NCBI GenBank assembly: GCA_902786615.1
Contig: CADADE010000043.1
Span: forward strand, 1 to 11,644
DNA from: Oscillospiraceae bacterium
GTDB lineage: Bacteria > Bacillota_A > Clostridia > Oscillospirales > Oscillospiraceae
Reading direction: 5' to 3'
Length of the DNA stretch: 11,644 nt
The stretch's first letter is position 1. Each line of letters starts with the position of its first letter. A program made the position numbers and the translations under genes. Positions 1 through 5,944 of this stretch are shown here, in pieces. Under the pieces are notes generated by a model. The model was given only the letters and a program-made list of their open reading frames with translations, ran no database searches and had not been told where the DNA came from.

Positions 1-32
1 CTTTCTTCAACCGGCGTTTTCTTCCAAAACAT
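1..32 (-). CDS. First codons of an unidentified gene leaving the left edge
   Basis: An ATG at 32-30 on the minus strand opens a frame reading MFWKKTPVEE before the window ends. A strong ribosome binding site (GGAGGGAG, complement of 40-47) lies eight bases upstream, which is the main reason for calling it. It follows the decayed serine recombinase on the same strand, so it may belong to the same old mobile element. Only about ten residues are visible and no family can be named. Confidence 0.4.
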   Translation of the reverse strand, partial: MFWKKTPVEE

Positions 33-35
33 AGT

Positions 36-96
36 TATGCTCCCTCCATGATTGACAGTGTTTTTCTTTTTCACTGTCTCTCATAAAGGGAGCATA
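36..96 (-). promoter_or_regulatory. Two-part hairpin covering the ribosome binding site of the leftmost gene
   Basis: An outer 10-bp perfect stem (36-45 with 87-96, TATGCTCCCT against AGGGAGCATA) encloses an inner 7-bp stem (54-60 with 72-78, GACAGTG against CACTGTC) with an 11-base loop. On the minus strand the 3' arm of the outer stem contains the GGGAG of the ribosome binding site for the ATG at 32. The folded RNA would hide that site, so translational control is plausible but inferred. Confidence 0.5.
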
Positions 97-135
97 TCAA
101 AAAACCGATGATCGGGAGCGTTGCATTTACCCGGC

Positions 136-365
136 TCATCCCTCGAAGGTAGAGCCGTTTTTGAAGGTGAAGGTCAGGCGGCCATCCGCGTAGGACGTGG
201 CGTAGTCCAGAAGGCCACACCAGAGCTTTTCGCTGAAGGCGGTGACCTCGCCGTCCTGCTGCTTGGTCCGTCTGGCCAGTTCTCACCGGACCGTCTCGAA
301 GGTTTCCGGGTCAATAATGGCCTCATGGTTTTCTGATTGATATTGTTCTTTTTCCGTTCGTGCTG
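136..365 (-). pseudogene. Remnant of a large serine recombinase (C-terminal part)
   Basis: The minus strand from about 365 to the TGA at 138-136 reads in one frame as an end-of-recombinase sequence. It begins with SENHEAIIDPETFETVR, the typical end of the Recombinase domain, then has an in-frame TGA, then ELARRTK, then LTFTFKNGSTFEG, the typical C-terminal tail. The zinc-ribbon segment that normally lies between ELARRTK and the tail is missing. The N-terminal catalytic resolvase domain is absent too; a TGA near 370 closes the frame. This is a dead fragment of a site-specific recombinase from an earlier mobile element. The identification rests on remembered family motifs, and the stop codon and missing parts are seen directly. 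Confidence 0.7.
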
Positions 366-378
366 TTCAGATAGAACA

Positions 379-412
379 AGAGAGCTTCGCGCTGCGGGAT
401 GCGAAACTCTCT
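379..412 (-). terminator. Hairpin terminator after the Fic gene, possibly bidirectional
   Basis: Arms 379-390 and 401-412 form a 12-bp stem with a single mismatch (AGAGAG-TTCGC against GCGAA-CTCTCT) and a 10-base loop. On the minus strand it is followed by a short T-rich run (TTGTTCT). On the plus strand AT-rich sequence follows. It lies about 50 bases after the stop of the Fic winged-helix part and before the recombinase remnant. Confidence 0.5.
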
Positions 413-460
413 AATAATATTGTTATTCTTGCATTTTCAAGCGCACTTATCAGCCCATGG

Positions 461-1524
461 TCAGGAGATTTCAACCAACACTTCCCAACGGCCGCTGCGC
501 TTGCCGCCCTCACGGCGGAGATAGCCTTTTTCCTGCAGATCCGTCATTCTGCGTTTTATTGTCCGTTCCGATTTACCAATAGCGGCAGCAAGCTCCTTTT
601 GCGTGATGGCGGGATTTGCTATCACGGTTTGCAGCACGGCCAGCTCTTCCAACGTGCAATCCAAAGTGCCATTTTGGCACTTTGATCTTCTCTGAAGTCC
701 ACATGGAGACAGCGATTCTTCAATTCATGCTGCGTGCCGAGGAGCAGGTTTTCAAAAAACATTTCGAGGAACTCGCTTGTAGCATGGATACCTTTTTGCA
801 GATTGTTGTAGTTGGCGCGGACAAGTGCGTTGCGAAAATACCAGGAGTTTGCCGCAAAAACGTCATTGTTCACGTGAAAACCGAAAGTCTTCAAGTATTT
901 CACGACAAACACCGCCGTTGCGCGTGTGTTGCCCTCACAGAAAGGATGGATCTGCCAGATCCCGGATGCAAACTTTGCCATATGGCGGATAGACTCCGGC
1001 ACAGAAATCTTTTCATAGGAGAACTGTTTTTCCTGCGAATAGTCATAATCCAGTGTGTCGCGGATGCTATCCCAGGAAGCGTATGTGACCGTATCGCCGC
1101 CGAGCACCCATTCATTTTTTGTGATGTTATAGGTGCGGAATTGTCCCGCGTGTTCAAAGACACCAGTAAACAAACGGCGGTGAATGCTCTGCAGCTCGGC
1201 CGGAGAAAACTGAAAGGTTTTCTCTCCTAACAGTTCGGTGATACGCGCGGAGACAATATCCGCCTCCATCGTTCCGGCTTCTACCGTTTTGCGGTTGGCC
1301 TGTTCTTTGTAGTAGCTTTGGATGCGCCGCTGCGCCCCGGCAATGTCAATGTCGCCTTCGATATGCGCCTTTGCGGTCTCCAACAAATACGGAGAGGTTT
1401 TCAGCCCATCCACAGCCTGAAGCCCGATGGCCGTCTGCCATGCCGCGCTCTTCTCGGCCCGGTCAGGCTCCCCCTGACGGATGTACTCGCTTAGTGCAAG
1501 CTGCCAGCTGTCCTGATTCGGCAT
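461..1524 (-). pseudogene. fic: Fic/Fido-domain protein with C-terminal winged helix, frameshifted
   Basis: Fic enzymes transfer AMP (sometimes other nucleotides) from a nucleotide donor onto target proteins. Frame 1 (1524-622, 300 aa) starts at an ATG with an AAGGGAG site upstream. It holds the catalytic loop HPFCEGNTR at residues 193-201, complete with its histidine, and the upstream substrate-flap region (GQFRTYNI, residues 127-134). An IEGD near residue 55 recalls the glutamate of Fic inhibitory helices, but the usual Ser/Thr is not obvious. After HVDFREDQSAK the frame runs into unrelated sequence. The neighbouring frame then continues as KCQNGTLDCTLEELAVL and a winged-helix DNA-binding domain ending at the TGA at 463-461. 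The two halves belong to one gene, broken near 670-690. The catalytic domain could still be made; the regulatory winged helix could not without frameshifting. The gene has its own promoter (1559-1587). Confidence 0.8.
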
Positions 1525-1558
1525 TTTCTCAGCTCCCTTCTCCGCTTACTATACAACT

Positions 1559-1587
1559 ATTTTACCATAAGCAGACCTGTACATCAA
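1559..1587 (-). promoter_or_regulatory. Promoter of the Fic gene
   Basis: On the minus strand, -35 TTGATG (1587-1582), a 17-base spacer and -10 TAAAAT (1564-1559) are preceded by TGG, which makes an extended -10. Transcription would start about 25-30 bases before the fic ATG at 1524. Spacing and orientation fit a housekeeping sigma factor. Confidence 0.6.
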
Positions 1588-1808
1588 GGATAACACCGTC
1601 GAGGAAAAGATCGAGAGCCAATAGCCAAAAAATTATATCAGCTCGGGTATAGTTTTGAAATTTGAAATAGTTTTTTCCCGAACGGGTATAAACAATGCTG
1701 TATTACTGTACCGATATAGCTGCTTTTTTAAATTTGCATATAGTAAGCTATCATCTCCTGCATAGAGCACCTATAACGTTTATAGCAAGTAACAATGCAA
1801 CACGAATC
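1588..1808. other. AT-rich non-coding stretch between fic and the plus-strand operon
   Basis: No convincing gene is seen. The stretch is much richer in A and T than its surroundings. It has a short CCCG-aa-CGGG dyad (about 1678-1687) and two copies of CGGGTATA (about 1643 and 1683). A short frame reading LYIKDNTVEEKIESQ ends at about 1622 and overlaps the fic promoter; it could be a remnant of another gene but is too short to name. Confidence 0.4.
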
Positions 1809-1840
1809 GGCCGCCCGGAAACAGGCGGCCTTTTCTGTTA
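1809..1840 (+). terminator. Rho-independent terminator without an obvious upstream gene
   Basis: GGCCGCC (1809-1815) and GGCGGCC (1824-1830) form a 7-bp GC stem with an 8-base loop, followed by TTTTCTGTTATT. It points in the plus direction. No intact plus-strand gene precedes it, so it may be the surviving end of a lost gene, or it may insulate the promoter just downstream. Confidence 0.7.
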
Positions 1841-1866
1841 TTCTGATAGATTACCGACTATCTTTA

Positions 1867-1875
1867 TGGTATACT
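1867..1875 (+). promoter_or_regulatory. Extended -10 promoter of the membrane protein / amidohydrolase / VanZ operon
   Basis: TATACT at 1870-1875 is directly preceded by TGG, a good extended -10. No good -35 is seen at 17 bases. It leaves a leader of about 100 bases before the ATG at 1983. Confidence 0.55.
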
Positions 1876-1892
1876 TATTGCAAGTCAACAGG

Positions 1893-1932
1893 CGGCACGG
1901 TAGAGGCACAGCAATGCCGCTGCTTCGTGCCG
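1893..1932 (+). promoter_or_regulatory. Structured 5' leader hairpin of the operon
   Basis: CGGCACG (1893-1899) pairs with CGTGCCG (1926-1932), a 7-bp stem. Smaller pairings are possible inside it (GGCA near 1905 with TGCC near 1915). It lies between the promoter and the AAGGAGGG site of the first gene. It could be a riboswitch or protein-binding leader, but I do not recognise a known class. Confidence 0.35.
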
Positions 1933-1982
1933 GGAGTTGAGCCGGGAAGGTTATCGACAGTCAGAGATAAGGAGGGACTGAG

Positions 1983-2504
1983 ATGTTTGTATTCTGGGGA
2001 GACGGTTCACAGCAGGCAATGGATCTGGTCAACGCGATCCGCGTGCGCAGTACGGAAAACTTCCGAAACTACGAGGTGATCTATGCGGGCCTGGCCCTGT
2101 ACGGCGTTCACTGGCTTTACGAAATCTGCAACGCCATCATCGGCCACGTTTTCGGGTATCCGCTGTGGTCGGTTTCTAATGAATCGACGACGTTCATTCT
2201 GCTGATCGGCGTCTGCTGGGAGCTGTCCATGATGTTCTCTCTGGCAGGCATTATTTCCTTCAAAATGCTGCCACAGGACCGGAGCACGCGCTTCTTCTCC
2301 AAAAACGGAAAGGGCGGCATCAGCTGCAAGCTGGCCGGAGCGCTGGAAATGGCGCTGCTGTTTGCGCTGTTTGAATCCTTCCTCGCCGGAACGAGCAACC
2401 ATTCCTTCATCTGGGTTTACAAATGGTGGGGTGTGCTGCCCGTATTCGTCACCACATATATACCTTTCTTCCTGGCCGCAAACTATGTGCCGGATATGAA
2501 GTGA
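1983..2504 (+). CDS. Four-helix integral membrane protein of unknown function
   Basis: A 173-aa protein whose ATG is preceded by TAAGGAGGG seven bases upstream. Four hydrophobic segments are visible at about residues 31-58, 69-94, 117-136 and 147-168. A basic, polar loop (about 97-117, QDRSTRFFSKNGKGG) lies between helices 2 and 3. Acidic residues sit within or beside helices (E47, E80, E122, E131), which could matter for transport or binding. There is no signal peptide, and the N-terminal 30 residues look soluble. It is the first gene of an operon, 62 bases ahead of the amidohydrolase. A linked role such as substrate uptake or product export is possible but not shown. I do not recognise the family. 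Confidence 0.75.
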   Translation: MFVFWGDGSQQAMDLVNAIRVRSTENFRNYEVIYAGLALYGVHWLYEICNAIIGHVFGYPLWSVSNESTTFILLIGVCWELSMMFSLAGIISFKMLPQDRSTRFFSKNGKGGISCKLAGALEMALLFALFESFLAGTSNHSFIWVYKWWGVLPVFVTTYIPFFLAANYVPDMK

Positions 2505-2566
2505 TCCCGCTGGGTGTTATTTGAGATAAGCGCAAAACAAAGAATATACGCCGGGAGGATAATACT

Positions 2567-4082
2567 ATGACCGTCTATCACGGAGCGATCGTCACCGTCA
2601 ACGCAAATGACGATGTCTTTCAGTATCTGGTTGAACACAAGGGACGCATCGTGTATGTGGGCAACAGCCTGCCGAAAAAGTACCGCCGGGCGCCCGTCGT
2701 GGAGCTGAGCAGCCGGGCGCTCATTCCGCCCTTTGGCGACACGCACCAGCACTTTGCCTCCTTCTCCGCCTTCAATGCGGGGCTGAACGTGATGGAAGCC
2801 CGCTCCAACGCGGAGATCCTCGCCATGGTGGACCGCTTTGCCGCCGAATGTCCCTCCAAAACGCTGATCGCCTTCGGCGCGTCCCCCTACTCCGTGGCGG
2901 AGCGCTGCCTTGTGAGCCGCGAGGAACTGGACGCGGTCACCCATGGCAAGCCGCTGTTCATGGTGAAGTACGACGGTCACGCCTGCGTGGTAAACACCGC
3001 GCTGCTCAAAAAGCTTCCGCGCAGGACGAAGAAGCTGCGCGGATATCATGCGGACAGCGGCGAGATGAATCAGGAGGCGTTCTTCGCCGTTTCGGATTTC
3101 ATCACCAATTCCATCTCCCCGCTGGAGCTGCTGCGCGACATGCAGATGGCGGCGGACTTTGAAGCTGCACGCGGCATCGGCCTCATCCACACCGTCAGCG
3201 GCGTGGGCTTTGCCATGAATCTGGACATCTCCATGGAGACCTGGTTTGCCAGAAGTCTGCAGAACGGTCTGCAGCTTCGTGTCTTTCCCCAATCTATGGA
3301 TGTGGGGGTAGCCAATGCGCGCAGGCTCCCGCGCATCGGCGGCTGCTTTGCCTGTGCGCTTGACGGATGCTTCGGCTCGCAGGACGCTGCCATGAAGCGG
3401 CCCTACACCTCCGACCCCAACAACCGCGGCATTCTCTACTATACCGACGAGCAGGTCATCGACTTTTGCAAGGCGGCGAACCGGGCGGGTCTGCAGATCG
3501 AGATGCACGCCATCGGCGACCGGGCCTTTGACCAGGCTGCCCGTGCACTCAAGGCCGCGCTGGACGACTTCCCGCGCGAGGATCACCGCCACGGCATCAT
3601 CCACGCCTGCCTGCCCACGGAGTACGGCATGCAGATCTGCCGGCAGTACCGCATCCAGCTCCCCATGCAGATTGCCTTCGACAACTGCGCGGCTCAACCC
3701 GGTCCGCTCCTTTATGGAAAACGGCTGCGTGGTCTCCTTCGGCAGCGACGGGCCCTGCACCTCCCCGGACCCGATCGTCTGGCTCTATAAGGCTGTGAAC
3801 CACTCCAACCCCGCCGAGGCCGTCAGTATCCGGCAGACCCTGCGCATGGCGACCTATAACGGCTACTGGACGAGCTTCGATGAGCAGGAGCGCGGCTCGC
3901 TGGAAGCGGGCAAGATCGCGGACATGGTGATCCTCTCCGCCAATCCCTATGAGCTTCCGAGCGACCGGCTGCTGGACCTCAAAGTCGAGAAGCTGATCCT
4001 CGGCGGCAAAGACTATAAGCCTCAGCACCAGAGCATCCCGCTTGCGGTAATAAAGGGCATGCTCTCCCGGAAAAAGGCGTGA
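2567..4082 (+). pseudogene. YtcJ-type metal-dependent amidohydrolase, broken by an internal deletion
   Basis: The family comprises TIM-barrel hydrolases that use one or two metal ions to hydrolyse amide or similar bonds. The ATG follows GGGAGG at eight bases. In frame 1 (2567 to about 3685) the metal motif THQH is seen (H60 and H62), then EMHAIGDRA (H314) and IIHACL (H346), as expected for Amidohydro_3 proteins. At about 3686-3692 the homologous sequence jumps to another frame, reading RLNPVRSFMENGC, then FGSDGPCTSPDP with the catalytic aspartate, to the stop at 4082. The two halves total about 503 aa, against roughly 530-550 usual for the family, so about 20 or more residues are missing along with the frame. 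As it stands no active enzyme can be made, because the SD motif is lost from frame 1. It sits between two membrane-protein genes in one operon. The substrate cannot be read from the sequence. Confidence 0.8.
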
Positions 4083-4128
4083 TTCTCCGAATACAGGAAA
4101 CAATTCGGCGTTTGAGGAGGTGCAGCGC

Positions 4129-4659
4129 ATGATTGAGATTTCTTTGCTGAGCGGCGAATTGATTTTCGCAGCGCTGTGGCTCCTCTGCCGGGGAATCCTT
4201 TGGCTGCGGCAGAAGAAGATTGTCTGGAAAAGAGAAGCTGTTCTTCTTTTGATGTTTGTCAATCTTGCCGTTCTTATTCGCTTCGTCTTTTATCCGTTTT
4301 TCACTGTCAACGGTCATGTGCGGCCGCTTATGATCAATCTGAGCAGTATTCAGCCGATTCGGATCAATTTGATTCCGTTTGTGAATATTCTCGATTATGA
4401 TAGCAAACGTGAAGCCGCAATCAATATCATCGGGAATACCTGCATGTTTATCCCGACAGGCATTATTCTGCCGATTTTGTATCCCCGCCTGGATTGCTTT
4501 TGGAAAGTGCTTCTTGCCGGCGCGGGACTGTCGCTCGTCATTGAGATGATGCAATTGTTTTTTCCCGGAAGTGTAAGCGATATCGATGATCTGATCCTCA
4601 ATACGGCCGGTGTGGCCATTGGATACGGTATTTATAAGCTTGTCAGGCGGAAAGCCTGA
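4129..4659 (+). CDS. VanZ-like membrane protein
   Basis: A 176-aa protein. I chose the ATG at 4129 because GAGGAGG (4114-4120) lies eight bases upstream; an in-frame GTG at 4120 would overlap that site. Five hydrophobic segments are seen at about residues 7-27, 38-58, 98-118, 125-147 and 155-172. The VanZ signatures are present: NLIPFVNIL (80-88), NIIGNTCMFIPTGIILP (99-115), SLVIEMMQLF (135-144) and SDIDDLILNTAGVAIGYGIY (150-169). VanZ proteins are membrane proteins; the founding member gives low-level teicoplanin resistance, while most homologues have no known job. Base composition is lower in GC than the amidohydrolase gene before it. It lies 46 bases after that gene and is probably co-transcribed with it. 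Confidence 0.88.
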   Translation: MIEISLLSGELIFAALWLLCRGILWLRQKKIVWKREAVLLLMFVNLAVLIRFVFYPFFTVNGHVRPLMINLSSIQPIRINLIPFVNILDYDSKREAAINIIGNTCMFIPTGIILPILYPRLDCFWKVLLAGAGLSLVIEMMQLFFPGSVSDIDDLILNTAGVAIGYGIYKLVRRKA

Positions 4660-4700
4660 TTTCGTCTCGATCGCCGGGATTCAGATTTCGCATTCTGGAG

Positions 4701-4853
4701 GTGCGCCAGCTGGACAAACTGGTCGACGAGCTTGCCAGGGGAAAAGCGATGGAGAAGGTAATGGAACACGGAGCTTTTGATCACCATAGCATTTTCATCA
4801 ATCAAAAATCAATTAATGATGGACGAATTGTGATTTTCTATATTGACATATGA
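4701..4853 (+). other. Small reading frame or 3' gene fragment, unidentified
   Basis: A frame ending at the TGA at 4851-4853 reads from a GTG at 4701 through LDKLVDELARGKAMEKVMEH to DGRIVIFYIDI. It is codon-like: amphipathic, charged, with a hydrophobic end. The start is unclear. GGAGG at 4697-4701 would suit a CTG at 4710; the first ATG is only at 4749. The frame stays open upstream to about 4643, overlapping the vanZ 3' end. It may be the 3' remnant of a larger protein whose beginning was deleted. No family recognised. Confidence 0.35.
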
Positions 4854-4876
4854 GAAGGAAGGCCCTTGACAACAAG

Positions 4877-4923
4877 CGAAAGAAACTGCCCTTGCGTCAT
4901 CTCGCGGGCAGTTTTTTCTTTCG
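4877..4923 (+). terminator. Strong rho-independent terminator closing the operon
   Basis: CTGCCC (4886-4891) pairs with GGGCAG (4906-4911), extended by AAA/TTT and by an outer CGAAAG / CTTTCG pairing, with six T's at 4912-4917. Because the outer arms also pair, the structure is partly symmetric and may stop transcription from both sides. It is the last feature I would assign to the chromosomal operon before the mobile element. Confidence 0.85.
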
Positions 4924-5000
4924 GAAGCTATACTCCATCAGTCAGCAGAGGGGCGCGGACGCACGCAGGAAAACGATCTTAATAAAATGAGAATTTTTAC

Positions 5001-5029
5001 TTGACAAGCGATCTTTGCTGTGGTATTTT
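5001..5029 (+). promoter_or_regulatory. Promoter of the stand-alone ncRNA
   Basis: A perfect -35 TTGACA (5001-5006), a 17-base spacer and -10 TATTTT (5024-5029) with TGG in front. A second AT-rich hexamer TATAAT at 5029-5034 is 22 bases from the -35, too far to be the usual partner. Transcription should begin near 5036. Confidence 0.75.
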
Positions 5030-5035
5030 ATAATA

Positions 5036-5266
5036 TTTCCTTGTCGAATCCTGTCTCTCAGCCTCGAAGGAAGGCGAGACCAAGGTCAGGGAGAACAACT
5101 GAATAACGTTATCCGACAGGCCTGTAAAGACTTGTCGAAGAATACTCCGGTACGAGCCTGAAAAGGCTTACCGATGTATTGTAGCAGCGAAACCGTTACA
5201 TATCAATACGGTCCGCGGGAGGCCATTTACTCCCGCTGGATTCGTATTGATATGTAACGGTTTTTT
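5036..5266 (+). ncRNA. Structured ~230-nt non-coding RNA with its own promoter and terminator
   Basis: No open frame fits, but the sequence is full of paired arms. The 5' domain has CCTTG (5039-5043) with CAAGG (5081-5085), GTCTC (5053-5057) with GAGAC (5076-5080), and GCCT (5061-5064) with AGGC (5072-5075), with the 3' arms contiguous. The middle has CGACA (5114-5118) with TGTCG (5133-5137). A long hairpin then stacks AATAC (5141-5145) with GTATT (5176-5180), CGGTA (5148-5152) with TACCG (5169-5173) and AGCCT (5155-5159) with AGGCT (5164-5168) on a GAAA tetraloop (5160-5163). The 3' end is a 20-bp terminator-like stem. This is RNA-gene architecture, perhaps one of the large ornate Firmicutes RNAs (raiA-like is one candidate to test). 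I cannot identify the class with certainty. It could instead be a long attenuator for the downstream rep region. Confidence 0.7.
5190..5266 (+). terminator. Long-stem terminator of the ncRNA
   Basis: A perfect 20-bp inverted repeat (5191-5210 with 5243-5262, arm beginning AACCGTTACA) is followed by a T run (5261-5266). Its apex carries a second stem, GCGGGAG (5215-5221) with CTCCCGC (5230-5236). The stem is far longer than a normal terminator needs, so it may also protect the RNA 3' end or serve another role. Confidence 0.75.
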
Positions 5267-5294
5267 GAATAGGAGGGAAAAAAGAAAGGCAAAA

Positions 5295-5441
5295 AGAACA
5301 ACTGAATGACCGGCTGGATGGTTATTACTCACCCCGGCGAAGTGTGCCAGGACCTCACGAAAAGGAGCGAGCATGCCAAGGGGTGTTGGCAACGACCGCG
5401 GTGAAAGAGTCCGGGGCGGAACGCCATCCAGATCAAACGGC
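5295..5441 (+). repeat. Structured 147-nt repeat, copy 1
   Basis: Nearly identical (142 of 147 bases) to 5722-5868. The fold on the plus strand has closing stem CTGGATGG (5314-5321) with CCATCCAG (5424-5431) and an outer CCG (5310-5312) with CGG (5438-5440). Inside are CCCCGG (5332-5337) with CCGGGG (5411-5416), and hairpin TGCCAA (5374-5379) with TTGGCA (5386-5391). The CTC/GAG hairpin (5354-5367) is weaker than in copy 2. No convincing protein is encoded in either direction. Probably part of an RNA in the leader of the rep region. Confidence 0.7.
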
Positions 5442-5464
5442 GCAACAACACAAAGGGACAGAGG

Positions 5465-5719
5465 ATGAAAAAATCTGGAGCAGACCGTCATGTTTTGCCG
5501 TTCCCGTGGCTTTATTATGGGAGCATTTTTGAAAACACTCAGAAGCCGGATACCTCAAAACACTCAGCAGCTAAAATGTTCACAAAAAATTCACAAAATA
5601 AACCGGACGTTTTGGCCGTTTCCGTGAGCTACCTATGGAGGGATTTTTACTATGAAGAGCCTCAAAGCTTAATAATTTGCTTTCATCTGGGAGAAACCGT
5701 ATGCGGAATCCCGGTTTGA
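5465..5719 (+). CDS. Possible 84-aa small protein between the two repeats
   Basis: A frame from ATG 5465 to TGA 5717-5719 fills the gap between the repeat copies; GGG at 5454-5456 is a weak ribosome binding site. The product has an aromatic-rich half (PFPWLYYGSIFEN), a polar middle and a second similar aromatic segment (SYLWRDFYYEEPQ). The two segments match a loose DNA repeat (about 5490-5530 and 5610-5650), so the coding appearance could be a by-product. A shorter TTG frame (from about 5529) competes in another phase. No family recognised; low confidence. Confidence 0.22.
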   Translation: MKKSGADRHVLPFPWLYYGSIFENTQKPDTSKHSAAKMFTKNSQNKPDVLAVSVSYLWRDFYYEEPQSLIICFHLGETVCGIPV

Positions 5720-5721
5720 AT

Positions 5722-5868
5722 AGAACAACTGAATGATCGGCTGGATGGTTATTACTCATCCCGGCGAAGTGTGCCAGGACCTCCTGAAAAGGAGCGAGCA
5801 TGCTAAGGGGTGTTGGCAACGACCGCGGTGAAAGAGTCCGGGGCGGAACGCCATCCAGATCAAACGGC
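5722..5868 (+). repeat. Structured 147-nt repeat, copy 2
   Basis: Second copy, offset exactly 427 bases from the first, with differences at 5737, 5759, 5784, 5785 and 5804. The three C-to-T changes (5737, 5759, 5804) each turn a predicted C-G pair into a U-G pair, so the fold is kept on the plus strand. The other two changes create a perfect CTCCT / AGGAG stem with a GAAA loop (5781-5794). It ends about 75 bases before the rep gene, so it is probably in the rep 5' leader. Confidence 0.7.
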
Positions 5869-5905
5869 ACACAAACCATGACAGGCATTGCCTGACTAAA
5901 CACAG

Positions 5906-5929
5906 GGCAGGAGTCTGGGCGCTCCTGCC
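5906..5929 (+). promoter_or_regulatory. Hairpin just before the rep ribosome binding site
   Basis: GGCAGGAG (5906-5913) pairs perfectly with CTCCTGCC (5922-5929) around an 8-base loop. The rep AAAGGAGG site begins seven bases later (5936). There is no T run, so it is not a normal terminator. The AGGAG in its 5' arm resembles a ribosome binding site, so competition or translational control is possible. Confidence 0.4.
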
Positions 5930-5944
5930 GCGGTCAAAGGAGGA

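Noticed and set aside
1575..1622. Short plus-strand frame ending VEEKIESQ, possibly a helicase C-terminal remnant
   Set aside because: Only about 16 residues are present and they overlap the fic promoter. The resemblance is too weak to annotate as a pseudogene.
2483..3760. Long minus-strand frame opposite the amidohydrolase
   Set aside because: It is the antisense shadow of a GC-rich gene with clear family motifs. It has no ribosome binding site or recognisable domain.
4780..4990. Left attachment site matching the sequence beside the tRNA
   Set aside because: Only an 8-base match (GCATTTTC) was found between this area and 11478-11486, which is expected by chance.
5036..5868. Group II intron or CRISPR array as explanation of the repeats
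   Set aside because: There is no intron domain V signature and no reverse transcriptase. There are only two long repeats, with one unequal spacer and no short regular repeat-spacer pattern or cas genes.
5168..5903. Minus-strand small proteins (with PFDLDGVPPRTLSP) across both 147-nt repeats
   Set aside because: The frames repeat only because the DNA repeats. The differences between the copies preserve RNA pairing on the plus strand, and no minus-strand ribosome binding sites are seen.
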